A stretch of 40,155 nt of DNA from Candidatus Levybacteria bacterium RIFCSPLOWO2_02_FULL_37_18 (GTDB lineage Bacteria; Patescibacteriota; Microgenomatia; Levybacterales; UBA12049), in contig MFPD01000025.1 in NCBI GenBank assembly GCA_001784115.1, positions 1 to 40,155 of the forward strand, read 5' to 3'. Numbering within the stretch: the stretch's first letter is position 1; every line of letters begins with the position of its first letter. Under the pieces are notes generated by a model, which was given only the letters and a program-made list of their open reading frames with translations, was not told the origin of the DNA and ran no database searches. Of this stretch, positions 7,487 through 16,006 are shown piece after piece. A program made the position numbers and the translations under genes.

Positions 7487-7487
7487 T
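7458..7487 (+). promoter_or_regulatory. Promoter of gatC, probable leaderless start
   Basis: TTGTAA (7458-7463) and a perfect TATAAT (7482-7487) are 18 bases apart, inside the end of gatD. The -10 ends 6 bases before the gatC ATG, so the RNA would start at the start codon. This would uncouple gatCAB from murT-gatD. Confidence 0.55.
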
Positions 7488-7493
7488 AGATCG

Positions 7494-7775
7494 ATGAAAA
7501 TTAATGTATCTCATGTGGCGAAGTTGGCAAATTTACCTCTCACCGACGAAGAAAAAAAGAAGTTCGAAAACCAGCTTTCTTCAGTTCTTAAATATGTTGA
7601 AAAATTAAGAGAAGTAGATACTTCAAAAGTTGAGGAAACTTCTCAGGTCACAGGTCTTGAAAATGTTTTAAGAGAAGACCAAGCAGCTCCCTCTTTATCT
7701 CAAGGCGATGCTTTAAAAAACGCCAAATCAAAACACAACGGATTATTTAAGGTCCCAGCAATATTAGACGAATGA
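7494..7775 (+). CDS. gatC: Aspartyl/glutamyl-tRNA amidotransferase subunit C
   Basis: GatC is the small, chaperone-like subunit that wraps round GatA and links it to GatB. The 93 residues show the family pattern: VSHVAKLANLPLTDEEKKKFENQLSSVLKYVEKLREVDTS, then LREDQAAPSL and a final KVPAILD. The length is normal. It is first of the gatC-gatA-gatB set and starts just behind a strong -10 box. The stop codon TGA is followed by a palindromic repeat. Confidence 0.95.
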   Translation: MKINVSHVAKLANLPLTDEEKKKFENQLSSVLKYVEKLREVDTSKVEETSQVTGLENVLREDQAAPSLSQGDALKNAKSKHNGLFKVPAILDE

Positions 7776-7778
7776 AAA

Positions 7779-7832
7779 CCCTAGATGCTAGGGATAATAC
7801 ACCTGGGAGGTGTCCTAGATAGGACACCTAGG
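7779..7832. repeat. Palindromic element, family C, between gatC and gatA
   Basis: A compound hairpin: CCCTAG/CTAGGG (7779-7793), CACCT-GGG-AGGTG, and then AGGTGTCCTA-GA-TAGGACACCT, a perfect inverted repeat with a 2-base loop. The 17-base core ATACACCTGGGAGGTGT is identical to the repeat inside pyrF (21675). An open frame runs through it into gatA and can be mistaken for a GatA extension. Confidence 0.88.
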
Positions 7833-7841
7833 AAAAATGTT

Positions 7842-9278
7842 ATGAAATTAAACGAACTGACAATTACTCAAGCAAGAGAAGGGTTACAACAAAAAAAATT
7901 TTCTTCGGTCGAACTTACGAAAGCGTGTTTGGATAGAATTAAACAGGTTGACGGAAAAATAAATGCATTTGTTACGGTTACCGAAGAAGAAGCGCTTGAA
8001 CATGCAAAACATGCAGATAAACTTCTTAACAATATAACAATAGAACAATATAACAATTATCCTTTACTTGGTATCCCTATCGGTCTAAAAGATATGTATA
8101 TGACAAAAGGAATCCGAACAACAGCAGCTTCAAAAGTTCTTGAAAATTACATCCCACAATATGATGCAACAGTGGTCACAAAGTTAAAAAATGCGGGAGC
8201 AATTATTATCGGTAAAACCAATTGTGACGCATGGGCACATGGCAGTAGTGGAGAAAATTCGGATTTTGGCCCAACAAAAAATCCCTGGAATATAGAATAT
8301 GTCCCAGGAGGATCTAGCAGCGGATCAGCAGCTGCGATTGCGGCAGACATGTGTATTGCATCCACAGGAACTGACACAGGAGGATCAATTCGCCTCCCAG
8401 CAAATTTTTGCAATGTCGTTGGCCTTAAACCAACCTATGGCAGGGTAAGCCGTTACGGAATTATTGCTATGGCCTCATCCCTAGATTCTATCGGCCATTT
8501 TACTAAAACAGTAGAAGACTGCGCTCTTATTCTCAATATTACGGCAGGAAACGACTCCTGTGATGCAACCACTCCAAAAAAAAACAAACCAGACTATACA
8601 GAAAGCCTAAAAAAATCAGTGAATGGGTTAAAAATTGGAATTCCAAAAGAGTATTTTGAAATAGGCTTGGACAAAGAAATAAAAGAAAAAACGCTAAAAG
8701 CAGCACAGATTCTAGAGAGTCTCGGCGCTAAAACAGTTGAGGCGTCACTTCCTCATACAGAATATGCTCTTGCCTGCTATTACATTATTGTGCCTTCGGA
8801 AATATCTTCAAACCTCGCAAGGTATGATGGGATTCGGTATGGCATGGAAAGAACAAACTTTGGAGATGAAGCAAAACGAAGAATTATGCTGGGAACCTAC
8901 ACCCTTTCTGCAGGATATTATGACGCGTACTACAAAAAAGCAATGCAGATACGAACTCTTCTTAAACAGGATTTTGATCGAGCATTTGAGAAAGTGGATG
9001 TAATTATTTCCCCAGTTTCTCCAACACCCCCATGGAAACTAGGAGAAAAAGTTAACGATCCGCTTAAAATGTACCTATCGGATATTTATACAATAACAAT
9101 AAATCTTGTAGGAATTCCAGGTCTTTGTGTTCCAATAGGATTTACCAAAAATGAGCTTCCACTAGGAATGCAAATACTCGGTCCGCATTTTTCCGAAGAA
9201 ACACTATTCCAAATTGGTAATGCATTCGAAGAAGTAACAAAAAACGAAGGGTGGAGAAAAAAGAAACCAGTACTATAG
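7842..9278 (+). CDS. gatA: Aspartyl/glutamyl-tRNA amidotransferase subunit A
   Basis: GatA releases ammonia from glutamine for transamidation of misacylated Glu-tRNA(Gln) and/or Asp-tRNA(Asn). It is an amidase-signature enzyme of 478 residues. The triad is visible as Lys83 (IGLKDMY), cis-Ser158 (GGSSSGSAAA) and nucleophile Ser182 (GTDTGGSIR). Each is four residues later than the K79-S154-S178 of S. aureus GatA, which supports the start at 7842 (MKLNELT). An upstream in-frame ATG at 7785 would add 19 residues encoded by the palindromic repeat and is unlikely to be used. The gap to gatB contains a perfect palindrome. Confidence 0.96.
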   Translation: MKLNELTITQAREGLQQKKFSSVELTKACLDRIKQVDGKINAFVTVTEEEALEHAKHADKLLNNITIEQYNNYPLLGIPIGLKDMYMTKGIRTTAASKVLENYIPQYDATVVTKLKNAGAIIIGKTNCDAWAHGSSGENSDFGPTKNPWNIEYVPGGSSSGSAAAIAADMCIASTGTDTGGSIRLPANFCNVVGLKPTYGRVSRYGIIAMASSLDSIGHFTKTVEDCALILNITAGNDSCDATTPKKNKPDYTESLKKSVNGLKIGIPKEYFEIGLDKEIKEKTLKAAQILESLGAKTVEASLPHTEYALACYYIIVPSEISSNLARYDGIRYGMERTNFGDEAKRRIMLGTYTLSAGYYDAYYKKAMQIRTLLKQDFDRAFEKVDVIISPVSPTPPWKLGEKVNDPLKMYLSDIYTITINLVGIPGLCVPIGFTKNELPLGMQILGPHFSEETLFQIGNAFEEVTKNEGWRKKKPVL

Positions 9279-9279
9279 A

Positions 9280-9307
9280 CACTATAATAATACGTATTAT
9301 TATAGTG
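9280..9307. repeat. Perfect 28-base palindrome between gatA and gatB
   Basis: CACTATAATAATAC is followed at once by its reverse complement. It lies 1 base after the gatA stop and 16 bases before the gatB start. There is no T run after it, so a classical terminator is unlikely. It could be an operator, a processing hairpin or another mobile repeat. It contains a TATAAT on both strands. Confidence 0.8.
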
Positions 9308-9323
9308 AATAAAAAGAAATATT

Positions 9324-10823
9324 GTGCAAAATTATAAATATCAACCAGTTATAGGTTTAGAAGTTCATGTTGAGCTTAAAACAAAATCAAAAATGTTCTG
9401 CAGATGCTCTGCAGAACATTTTGGTCAAGAACCAAACACGCACACATGTCCAGTCTGCTTAGGTCTTCCAGGCGCTTTACCTGTACCGAATAAAACCGCA
9501 ATTGAGTGGTGTGTGATGATTGGGTTAGCACTAAGCTGTGAGATACCGCTTTTTTCTAAGTTTGATCGAAAAAATTATTTTTATCCTGATCTTGCCAAAG
9601 GCTACCAAATTTCCCAATACGACCAACCATTCGCGATCAATGGAAAAGTTGTCATTGCGAGGAACGAAGCGACGAAGCAATCCCTTAAAAAAGAGATTGC
9701 TACGACTCCTTCTGTGTCTCGCAATGACGCTAAGGTAATCAGGATTCGAAGGGTTCATATGGAAGAAGACACAGCCAAATTGATGCATCAATTTGGAACT
9801 CAAAACTCAAATATCAAAACTCAAAATGAGGAAAAATATTCCTTAATAGATTTTAATCGCTCTGGTGTTCCATTGGTTGAAATAGTAACAGAACCTGATT
9901 TTTCATCAGCAGATGAGGTTACAGAATATCTAAAAAAACTCCAGCAGATAGTTCGCTACTTAGACGTCTCCAACGCAGACATGGAAAAAGGCGACATGCG
10001 CCTCGAGCCGAATATTTCTTTAAAAAAAGTGTCATTGCGAGGAATGGTGAGCGAAGTCGAACCAGACAGAGCAATCTCTAGAGATCGCCACGCTAACGCT
10101 CGCGATGACAATAAAGAACTCCCAAAGTATAAAGTTGAAGTGAAGAATATCAATTCTTTTCGATTCGTAGATAAAGCAATACGGTTTGAACTGAAACGAC
10201 AAGCAGAACTACTAGACAAAAGAGAAACCCCTGCTCAGGAAACCAGAGGTTGGGATGAGAAAAAAGGGGCAACTGTTTCTCAAAGAAGTAAAGAAGAAGC
10301 GCACGATTATCGCTATTTTCCCGAACCGGATATACCACCAGTCCGTTGGACGGAATCTCAAATCTCAAATCTCAAATCTCAAATGTGCGAATTACCTGAT
10401 ACGAAGTTCAATCGGTTTCAAAAGGAATATAAACTAAACGAATACGATGCGGAGATACTTACCAGAGAACAAGAATTGGCAGATTATTTTGAAGAAGCTG
10501 TAAAAGTCGGAAAAGAACACAATATTACTTCAAAATCTATCGCAAATACTATTATTAATAGAAAAATAAACACCGAACAAGTTTTGCCTGCAGAATTAAT
10601 AAAAAACATTATCCAAATATCCCAAACTTTCCAAATAAACCCAGATGAACTAGAAAAAATAGTTGAGCAAGTTCTTTCAGAAAACCAAAAGGCAGTCGAC
10701 GACTACAAAAAAGGGGAAACTCAGATCATGGGATTTTTAATAGGAAGAATAAAACAGCATTTTCCTTCAAGCGATACGAATCAAATAAAAAAAGCTCTTG
10801 AAACATCCATACTAAATACTTAA
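9324..10823 (+). CDS. gatB: Aspartyl/glutamyl-tRNA amidotransferase subunit B
   Basis: GatB binds the misacylated tRNA and performs the kinase/transamidation step. Family motifs include GLEVHVELKTKSKMFC with C...CPVCLGLPG (zinc site), FYPDLAKGYQISQYD, RRVHMEEDTAKL, FNRSGVPLVEIVTEPD, VEVKNINSFRFV and DYRYFPEPDIPP. The C-terminal YqeY-like helical tail ends MGFLIGRIKQHFP. Four insertions interrupt conserved blocks at about residues 109-135, 158-169, 236-262 and 343-353. Two come from palindromic repeats and two from heptamer arrays, which explains the 499-residue length. The start is GTG; the reading fits the family start QPVIGLEVHVEL, and no clear ribosome site is seen. Confidence 0.96.
   Translation: MQNYKYQPVIGLEVHVELKTKSKMFCRCSAEHFGQEPNTHTCPVCLGLPGALPVPNKTAIEWCVMIGLALSCEIPLFSKFDRKNYFYPDLAKGYQISQYDQPFAINGKVVIARNEATKQSLKKEIATTPSVSRNDAKVIRIRRVHMEEDTAKLMHQFGTQNSNIKTQNEEKYSLIDFNRSGVPLVEIVTEPDFSSADEVTEYLKKLQQIVRYLDVSNADMEKGDMRLEPNISLKKVSLRGMVSEVEPDRAISRDRHANARDDNKELPKYKVEVKNINSFRFVDKAIRFELKRQAELLDKRETPAQETRGWDEKKGATVSQRSKEEAHDYRYFPEPDIPPVRWTESQISNLKSQMCELPDTKFNRFQKEYKLNEYDAEILTREQELADYFEEAVKVGKEHNITSKSIANTIINRKINTEQVLPAELIKNIIQISQTFQINPDELEKIVEQVLSENQKAVDDYKKGETQIMGFLIGRIKQHFPSSDTNQIKKALETSILNT
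9651..9728. repeat. Palindromic element, family A, copy 2, inside gatB
   Basis: 78 bases with perfect 11-base inverted ends identical to copy 1 (GTCATTGCGAG / CTCGCAATGAC). It is translated as VIARNEATKQS...SRND between ISQYDQPFAINGK and IRIRRVHMEED of GatB. The reading frame at the left end differs from copies 1 and 3, while the right end is read in the same frame in all three. Confidence 0.92.
9797..9830 (+). repeat. Heptanucleotide tandem repeat inside gatB, array 1
   Basis: Units AACTCAA, AACTCAA, ATATCAA, AACTCAA, then AATG. They encode TQNSNIKTQN between the conserved HMEEDTAKL and the SLIDFNRSGVPL blocks of GatB. The unit is the same as in the lemA-htpX array, there on the other strand. 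Confidence 0.83.
10031..10109. repeat. Palindromic element, family A, copy 3, inside gatB
   Basis: 79 bases from GTCATTGCGAG to CTCGCGATGAC, with one mismatch between the inverted ends. The inner part (CAATCTCTAGAGATCGCC) is more degenerate than in copies 1 and 2. It is translated as SLRGMVSEVEPDRA...ARDDN just before YKVEVKNINSFRF of GatB. Confidence 0.88.
10354..10381 (+). repeat. Heptanucleotide tandem repeat inside gatB, array 2
   Basis: Four exact copies of AATCTCA. They encode ESQISNLKSQ between the conserved PEPDIPPVRW and the LPDTKFNRFQ block of GatB. Exact copies suggest a recent event. Confidence 0.87.
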
Positions 10824-10834
10824 TACTGTATACT

Positions 10835-10840
10835 TATAAT
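10835..10840 (+). promoter_or_regulatory. -10 box of dnaE
   Basis: A perfect TATAAT ends 6 bases before the dnaE ATG (10847), the same spacing as in gatC. An overlapping TATACT lies at 10829-10834. No convincing -35 is visible. A leaderless dnaE mRNA is the simplest reading. Confidence 0.42.
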
Positions 10841-10846
10841 ACTTGT

Positions 10847-13800
10847 ATGATAGATTTTGTACACCTGCATAACCACAGCGAATATTCATTGCTAGACGGC
10901 TTATCTAAAATAAACGATATGATAGACCGCGTAAGCAATCTTGGTATGAAAGCTGTGGCTATAACAGATCACGGTAATCTTTATGGAACAGTTACATTTT
11001 ATAAAGCATGTCTGGAAAAAGGAATAAAACCGATTATTGGCTGTGAAATCTACATGGCAAAACGAACAAGACACGATAAAGAAGCAGGCATTGATAATGA
11101 CTACAACCATCTAATCCTTCTTGCAAAAAATAATGCCGGCTATAAAAACCTCATGAAGATTATCTCTATTTCTCACCTGGAAGGTTTTTACTACAAACCC
11201 AGGGCAGACATTGAGCTTTTGGAAAAATATCACGAGGGCATCATCTGTCTTTCTGCGTGTGTAAATGGATACATTTCTGATCCGTTATTGAATGATCAAG
11301 AAGAGGAAGCAGTAAAACGGATGAAGAAATTATCCGGTATTTTCGGCCCAGAACGATTTTACTTAGAAATTCAAAAACATATCAATGTCCCTCCGCAAGA
11401 AAGACTAAATCCAAAATTAATTGAACTTTCCAGAAAACACGGAATTCCCCTTGTTGCAACCAACGACAATCATTATACAAAAAAAGAAGACGCCGAGGCT
11501 CAAGAAATATTACTGTGTATCCAAACACAAACCACAATCGAAACCAAAGATAGAAAACTTTCTATGATAGATTCTCCTGACTTTTATATAAAATCTCCCG
11601 AAGAAATGATTTCCCTTTTTGCCGAGGTACCAGAAGCTGTTTTAAACACTGCAAAAATTGCAGACATGTGTAACGTAGAAATTCAACTTGGAAAATGGAT
11701 TATGCCTGTTTTTGCAGTCCCAGGTAATTTGAATGAAATTGAATATTTTAAACAACAAATTGAGGAGGGTTTGCAATTTAGATACAATGAAATTACTCAA
11801 GAAATACGAAATAGAGTAGACTACGAATTATCAATAATTTTAAAAAAAGGATATCAAACATATATTTTAATTGTTGCTGATTTTGTAAATTGGGCAAAAA
11901 ATCATGGCATTACTGTGGGTCCAGGCAGAGGAAGTAATGCGGGATCAATCATTTCTTACGCACTAAAAATATCTGACATAGATCCTTTATTTTTTAAGCT
12001 TCCTTTTGAGCGCTTCTTAAATCCTATGCGTCCCTCTCCCCCTGATATTGATCTTGATTTTGCCGATGACAGGCGTGATGAAGTAATTGAATATGTTACA
12101 CAAAAGTATGGAAGTGATAAGGTAGCACAAATTATAACCTTTGGTACCATGGAGGCCAGGGGTGCGGTCAGAGATGCTGGGAGAGCCCTAGGGATGCCCT
12201 ATTCAGGACCGGACAGAATTTCTAAAATGATTCCACCCGGATGGCAGGGACATGCCATGACAATAGATAAGGCTTTAGAGCAAAGCCCTGATCTAAAAAA
12301 AGCGTACATTACTGAATCTGACACAAGACGCCTTCTTGACGTGGCAAAAAAACTTGAAGGCGTGGCAAGACACGCCTCGGTACACGCTGCAGGAGTAGTG
12401 ATTGCAGATAAAGATCTAACCGAATACACTCCGCTTCAAAAAGAAACAAACGGAGACAAAATTGTCACCCAATATGATATGTACACTGTCGGAGAAGATG
12501 GTGTAGGACTGTTAAAAATTGACTTTTTGGGTCTGAGAAATTTAACCATCATCCAGGAAGCGCTGCAGTTTATAGAAAAAAATCAAGGAAAAAAAATCGA
12601 TTTTTCAGAAATTGCTTTTGATGATACAAAAACATATCAACTATTAGCCTCCGGTGAAACAACAGGAATATTCCAGCTTGAATCTGCTGGCATGAGACGA
12701 TATATAAAAGAATTAAAACCAACGACAATTTTTGACCTCCAGGCTATGGTTGCTTTATACAGACCTGGGCCAATGGCAAATATTCCGGAATTTGTAAAAA
12801 GAAAACGCAATTCAAAGCTTATTTCTTACCCAGCTCCAAAGTTGGAAGAAGTTCTCAAAGAGTCTTATGGGATTATTACCTACCAAGACGATTTACTTTT
12901 AACCGCAATTCAAGTCGCTGGATACTCATGGCTTGAGGCAGATAAACTAAGAAAAGCCGTAGGCAAAAAAATTCCTTCTGAAATGAAGAAGCAACATGAT
13001 AAATTCATTAATGGTTGCGTTATGAATGGTTTAAAAAAGCAGAATGCGGAAAACTTATGGATACTTTTTGAGCCATTTGCAGGATATGGATTCGGAAAAG
13101 CCCACGCAGCGTGTTATGCAACGATTGCCTTTAGAACTGCGTATTTAAAAGCTCACTATCCGGTTGAATTTATGACAGCCCTTTTAACCGCTGAATCAAG
13201 AGGTACAACAGGACCAGCAAAAAACGAAAAAATAGCCCAGGCCGTAGCAGAATGTAAAAGACTTTCTATTCCAGTGCTTGCTCCTGATATTAATAAATCA
13301 ACTTCTGAATTCGTAATTGAAAATAAAACCTCAATTAGGTTTGGTCTGTCTGCTATTAAGAACGTAGGCCAAGCTGCCATAGAAATAATACTTTCAAGTC
13401 GAAGTAATGGTCCATTTATTAGCTTGGAAGATTTTTGTGCCCGAGTCGACATATCTAAGGTAAATAAGAAAACTCTTGAAAGCCTTATTAAAGCAGGAGC
13501 AATGGATGTATTCGGTAACCGGGCAAATCTCTTAATTGCTCTTCCTGGAATTTTGGAACAATCACACAGGCTTAGAAAACAAGCAACGGGCGGCCAGGAA
13601 TCGTTATTTGGAAATGATGATTTGCCAAAAGAAGCTTTCCCACATGTTACCTCTATTGAAGATTTTTCCGAACCAGAAAAACTAGCCTTCGAAAAAGAAT
13701 TTTTAGGTATTTATCTTTCTTCTCATCCCCAAATGGAAACATTATCAACGATTCGCACTATGATCACTCATGAACTAGAAGTTTTGTTGGAGGAAAAAGA

Positions 13801-14074
13801 GGGCACACAAATTAAAACTGGAGGAATAATTGAATCAAGCAGAAAAATCTTTACGAAAAAAAATAACTCAGAAATGGCATTTTTGGTACTGGCCGACGAA
13901 AAAGGACTATTTGTCGAATGCATTGTGTTTCCAAAAGTATACGAAGAGTACAAGAGCTTTTTAATAAAAAATACGGTAATTATGATTGATGGAAAAGTAG
14001 ACACAAAAAACGACAGACCCATGATAATCGTTGAAAAAGTATACATAACCAAACAAAAACCCCAATATTCTTAA
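10847..14074 (+). CDS. dnaE: DNA polymerase III alpha subunit
   Basis: The replicative polymerase of the DnaE1 type, 1075 residues. The N-terminal PHP domain keeps FVHLHNHSEYSLLDG, ITDHGNLYG and IGCEIYMA. The palm carries GPGRGSNAGSIISYAL and the catalytic PPDIDLDFADDRR (about 395-407). The fingers region includes ATGGQESLFG nearby and the family stretches LYRPGPMANIPEFV and EPFAGYGFGKAHAACYA. The C-terminal OB domain reads GGIIESSRKIFTKKN and is followed by a short end; the tau-binding tail of E. coli DnaE appears to be missing. No intein or repeat insertion is seen. It is preceded by a TATAAT 6 bases before the ATG. Confidence 0.96.
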   Translation: MIDFVHLHNHSEYSLLDGLSKINDMIDRVSNLGMKAVAITDHGNLYGTVTFYKACLEKGIKPIIGCEIYMAKRTRHDKEAGIDNDYNHLILLAKNNAGYKNLMKIISISHLEGFYYKPRADIELLEKYHEGIICLSACVNGYISDPLLNDQEEEAVKRMKKLSGIFGPERFYLEIQKHINVPPQERLNPKLIELSRKHGIPLVATNDNHYTKKEDAEAQEILLCIQTQTTIETKDRKLSMIDSPDFYIKSPEEMISLFAEVPEAVLNTAKIADMCNVEIQLGKWIMPVFAVPGNLNEIEYFKQQIEEGLQFRYNEITQEIRNRVDYELSIILKKGYQTYILIVADFVNWAKNHGITVGPGRGSNAGSIISYALKISDIDPLFFKLPFERFLNPMRPSPPDIDLDFADDRRDEVIEYVTQKYGSDKVAQIITFGTMEARGAVRDAGRALGMPYSGPDRISKMIPPGWQGHAMTIDKALEQSPDLKKAYITESDTRRLLDVAKKLEGVARHASVHAAGVVIADKDLTEYTPLQKETNGDKIVTQYDMYTVGEDGVGLLKIDFLGLRNLTIIQEALQFIEKNQGKKIDFSEIAFDDTKTYQLLASGETTGIFQLESAGMRRYIKELKPTTIFDLQAMVALYRPGPMANIPEFVKRKRNSKLISYPAPKLEEVLKESYGIITYQDDLLLTAIQVAGYSWLEADKLRKAVGKKIPSEMKKQHDKFINGCVMNGLKKQNAENLWILFEPFAGYGFGKAHAACYATIAFRTAYLKAHYPVEFMTALLTAESRGTTGPAKNEKIAQAVAECKRLSIPVLAPDINKSTSEFVIENKTSIRFGLSAIKNVGQAAIEIILSSRSNGPFISLEDFCARVDISKVNKKTLESLIKAGAMDVFGNRANLLIALPGILEQSHRLRKQATGGQESLFGNDDLPKEAFPHVTSIEDFSEPEKLAFEKEFLGIYLSSHPQMETLSTIRTMITHELEVLLEEKEGTQIKTGGIIESSRKIFTKKNNSEMAFLVLADEKGLFVECIVFPKVYEEYKSFLIKNTVIMIDGKVDTKNDRPMIIVEKVYITKQKPQYS

Positions 14075-14111
14075 AATTGCCTCTTTATTCCCTCATAAAA
14101 ATATGGTATCG

Positions 14112-14136
14112 TATAGACTTAATAGTCTATAGACTT
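14112..14136. promoter_or_regulatory. Repeat and palindrome upstream of atpB
   Basis: The sequence TATAGACTT occurs twice (14112-14120 and 14128-14136), and the second copy is part of a perfect 12-base palindrome, AGTCTATAGACT (14124-14135). It lies in the 73-base gap between dnaE and atpB. It could be an operator or part of the promoter of the ATP synthase operon. Candidate boxes (TTGCCT at 14077, TATGGT at 14102) are 19 bases apart, so the promoter itself is uncertain. Confidence 0.4.
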
Positions 14137-14147
14137 TATTCGTATAT

Positions 14148-15103
<956 letters not shown>

Positions 15104-15159
15104 CACGAAAGACCACAAATAAAAACATTAAACACCACAAAAGTTAGTGGTTACGTTTT

Positions 15160-15672
15160 ATGGAGTTTTTAAAAAACTTTGGATTTGATCCAATATTACT
15201 TTTGGCACAGGTTGTTAATTTTTTAATAGTACTGTGGGTATTAAAACGGTTTTTATACAAACCCGTGCTTACCATGCTTACGAAAAGACACCTTGCGATC
15301 GAAGAAGGTCTAAAAAATGCAGCCGAAGCAGAAAAACGTCTTAATGATGCGCTAAATCATCAAAAAAAAATTCTTAAAGAAGCGCAGACGGAAGCAAAAA
15401 AAATAATTGAAGATGCAAAAAGCCATTCAGCTGAACTTATTAAAAATGCAGAAGAGGGAGCTACAATAGCTGCAGAAAAATTATTACAAGAAGCAAGAAA
15501 TCAAATCGATGTACAAACCCAAAAAGCAGAAGAAAGACTCATGAGCAATATTTCAGATTTGGCAATAGGATTCTTGCAGAAAGCGTCTGAGCATTTATTC
15601 GAGCAAAAGGACCAAGAAAAAATTATGAGTAAAGCGATTAAACAATTACAATATGACAAAAAAAGAAATTAA
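15160..15672 (+). CDS. atpF: F1Fo ATP synthase subunit b
   Basis: The 170-residue peripheral stalk subunit has one N-terminal membrane helix (LLLAQVVNFLIVLWVLKRFLY) and then a long charged coiled coil rich in Ala, Lys, Glu and Gln. The sequence FLYKPVLTML after the membrane segment is typical. Its end overlaps atpH by 20 bases, so translation is likely coupled. The 56-base gap before it has no strong ribosome site. Confidence 0.93.
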   Translation: MEFLKNFGFDPILLLAQVVNFLIVLWVLKRFLYKPVLTMLTKRHLAIEEGLKNAAEAEKRLNDALNHQKKILKEAQTEAKKIIEDAKSHSAELIKNAEEGATIAAEKLLQEARNQIDVQTQKAEERLMSNISDLAIGFLQKASEHLFEQKDQEKIMSKAIKQLQYDKKRN

Positions 15673-16006
15673 AAAACTTGCCTTGGCGAGTTACAAAGGG
15701 AAGAATTTGGATAAAAAAACCGTAAGCAGAATCGTACCCTTGCTTTCGCGAAAAGATATAAAAACATATATTAACATGATAAAATTACTGGAAAAGAAAA
15801 AAACTATTATAATATCTGTACCCTGCAAAAACATCAAAGCAACAAAACAATTTCAAAAACTGTATCCAGACAAAAAAATAGTGTATGAATTCGATCCTGC
15901 TCTGATTGCCGGAATTAAAATCACTGATAATGATATATTATATGAACTAAATCTTAAACACACATTAGACAACATTAAACAATACGCAAGTGAACAAGTA
16001 TTATGA
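15653..16006 (+). CDS. atpH: F1Fo ATP synthase subunit delta, short form
   Basis: Subunit delta joins the b stalk to the top of alpha3-beta3. This copy has only 117 residues against about 175-180 in most bacteria. The C-terminal part is recognisable (DPALIAGIKITDNDILYELNLKHTLDNIKQY, the family DPxLIGG...). The N-terminal helical bundle is reduced to about 50 residues (KKLALASYKGKNLDKKTVSRIVPLLSRKD). It begins inside atpF and ends 4 bases into atpA. The call relies on position in the operon together with the C-terminal motif. Confidence 0.85.
   Translation: MTKKEIKKLALASYKGKNLDKKTVSRIVPLLSRKDIKTYINMIKLLEKKKTIIISVPCKNIKATKQFQKLYPDKKIVYEFDPALIAGIKITDNDILYELNLKHTLDNIKQYASEQVL

Noticed and set aside
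7785-7841. GatA with a 19-residue N-terminal extension from ATG 7785
   Set aside because: The extension is encoded by a palindromic repeat, and the triad numbering fits the family if translation starts at 7842.
9280-9307. Rho-independent terminator between gatA and gatB
   Set aside because: There is no T run on either side, and it lies within an operon of interacting subunits. I saw no convincing hairpin-plus-T-run terminator anywhere in the window.
10847-14074. Intein or split in dnaE
   Set aside because: The frame is continuous and the motif order normal, with no extra domain or repeat insertion.
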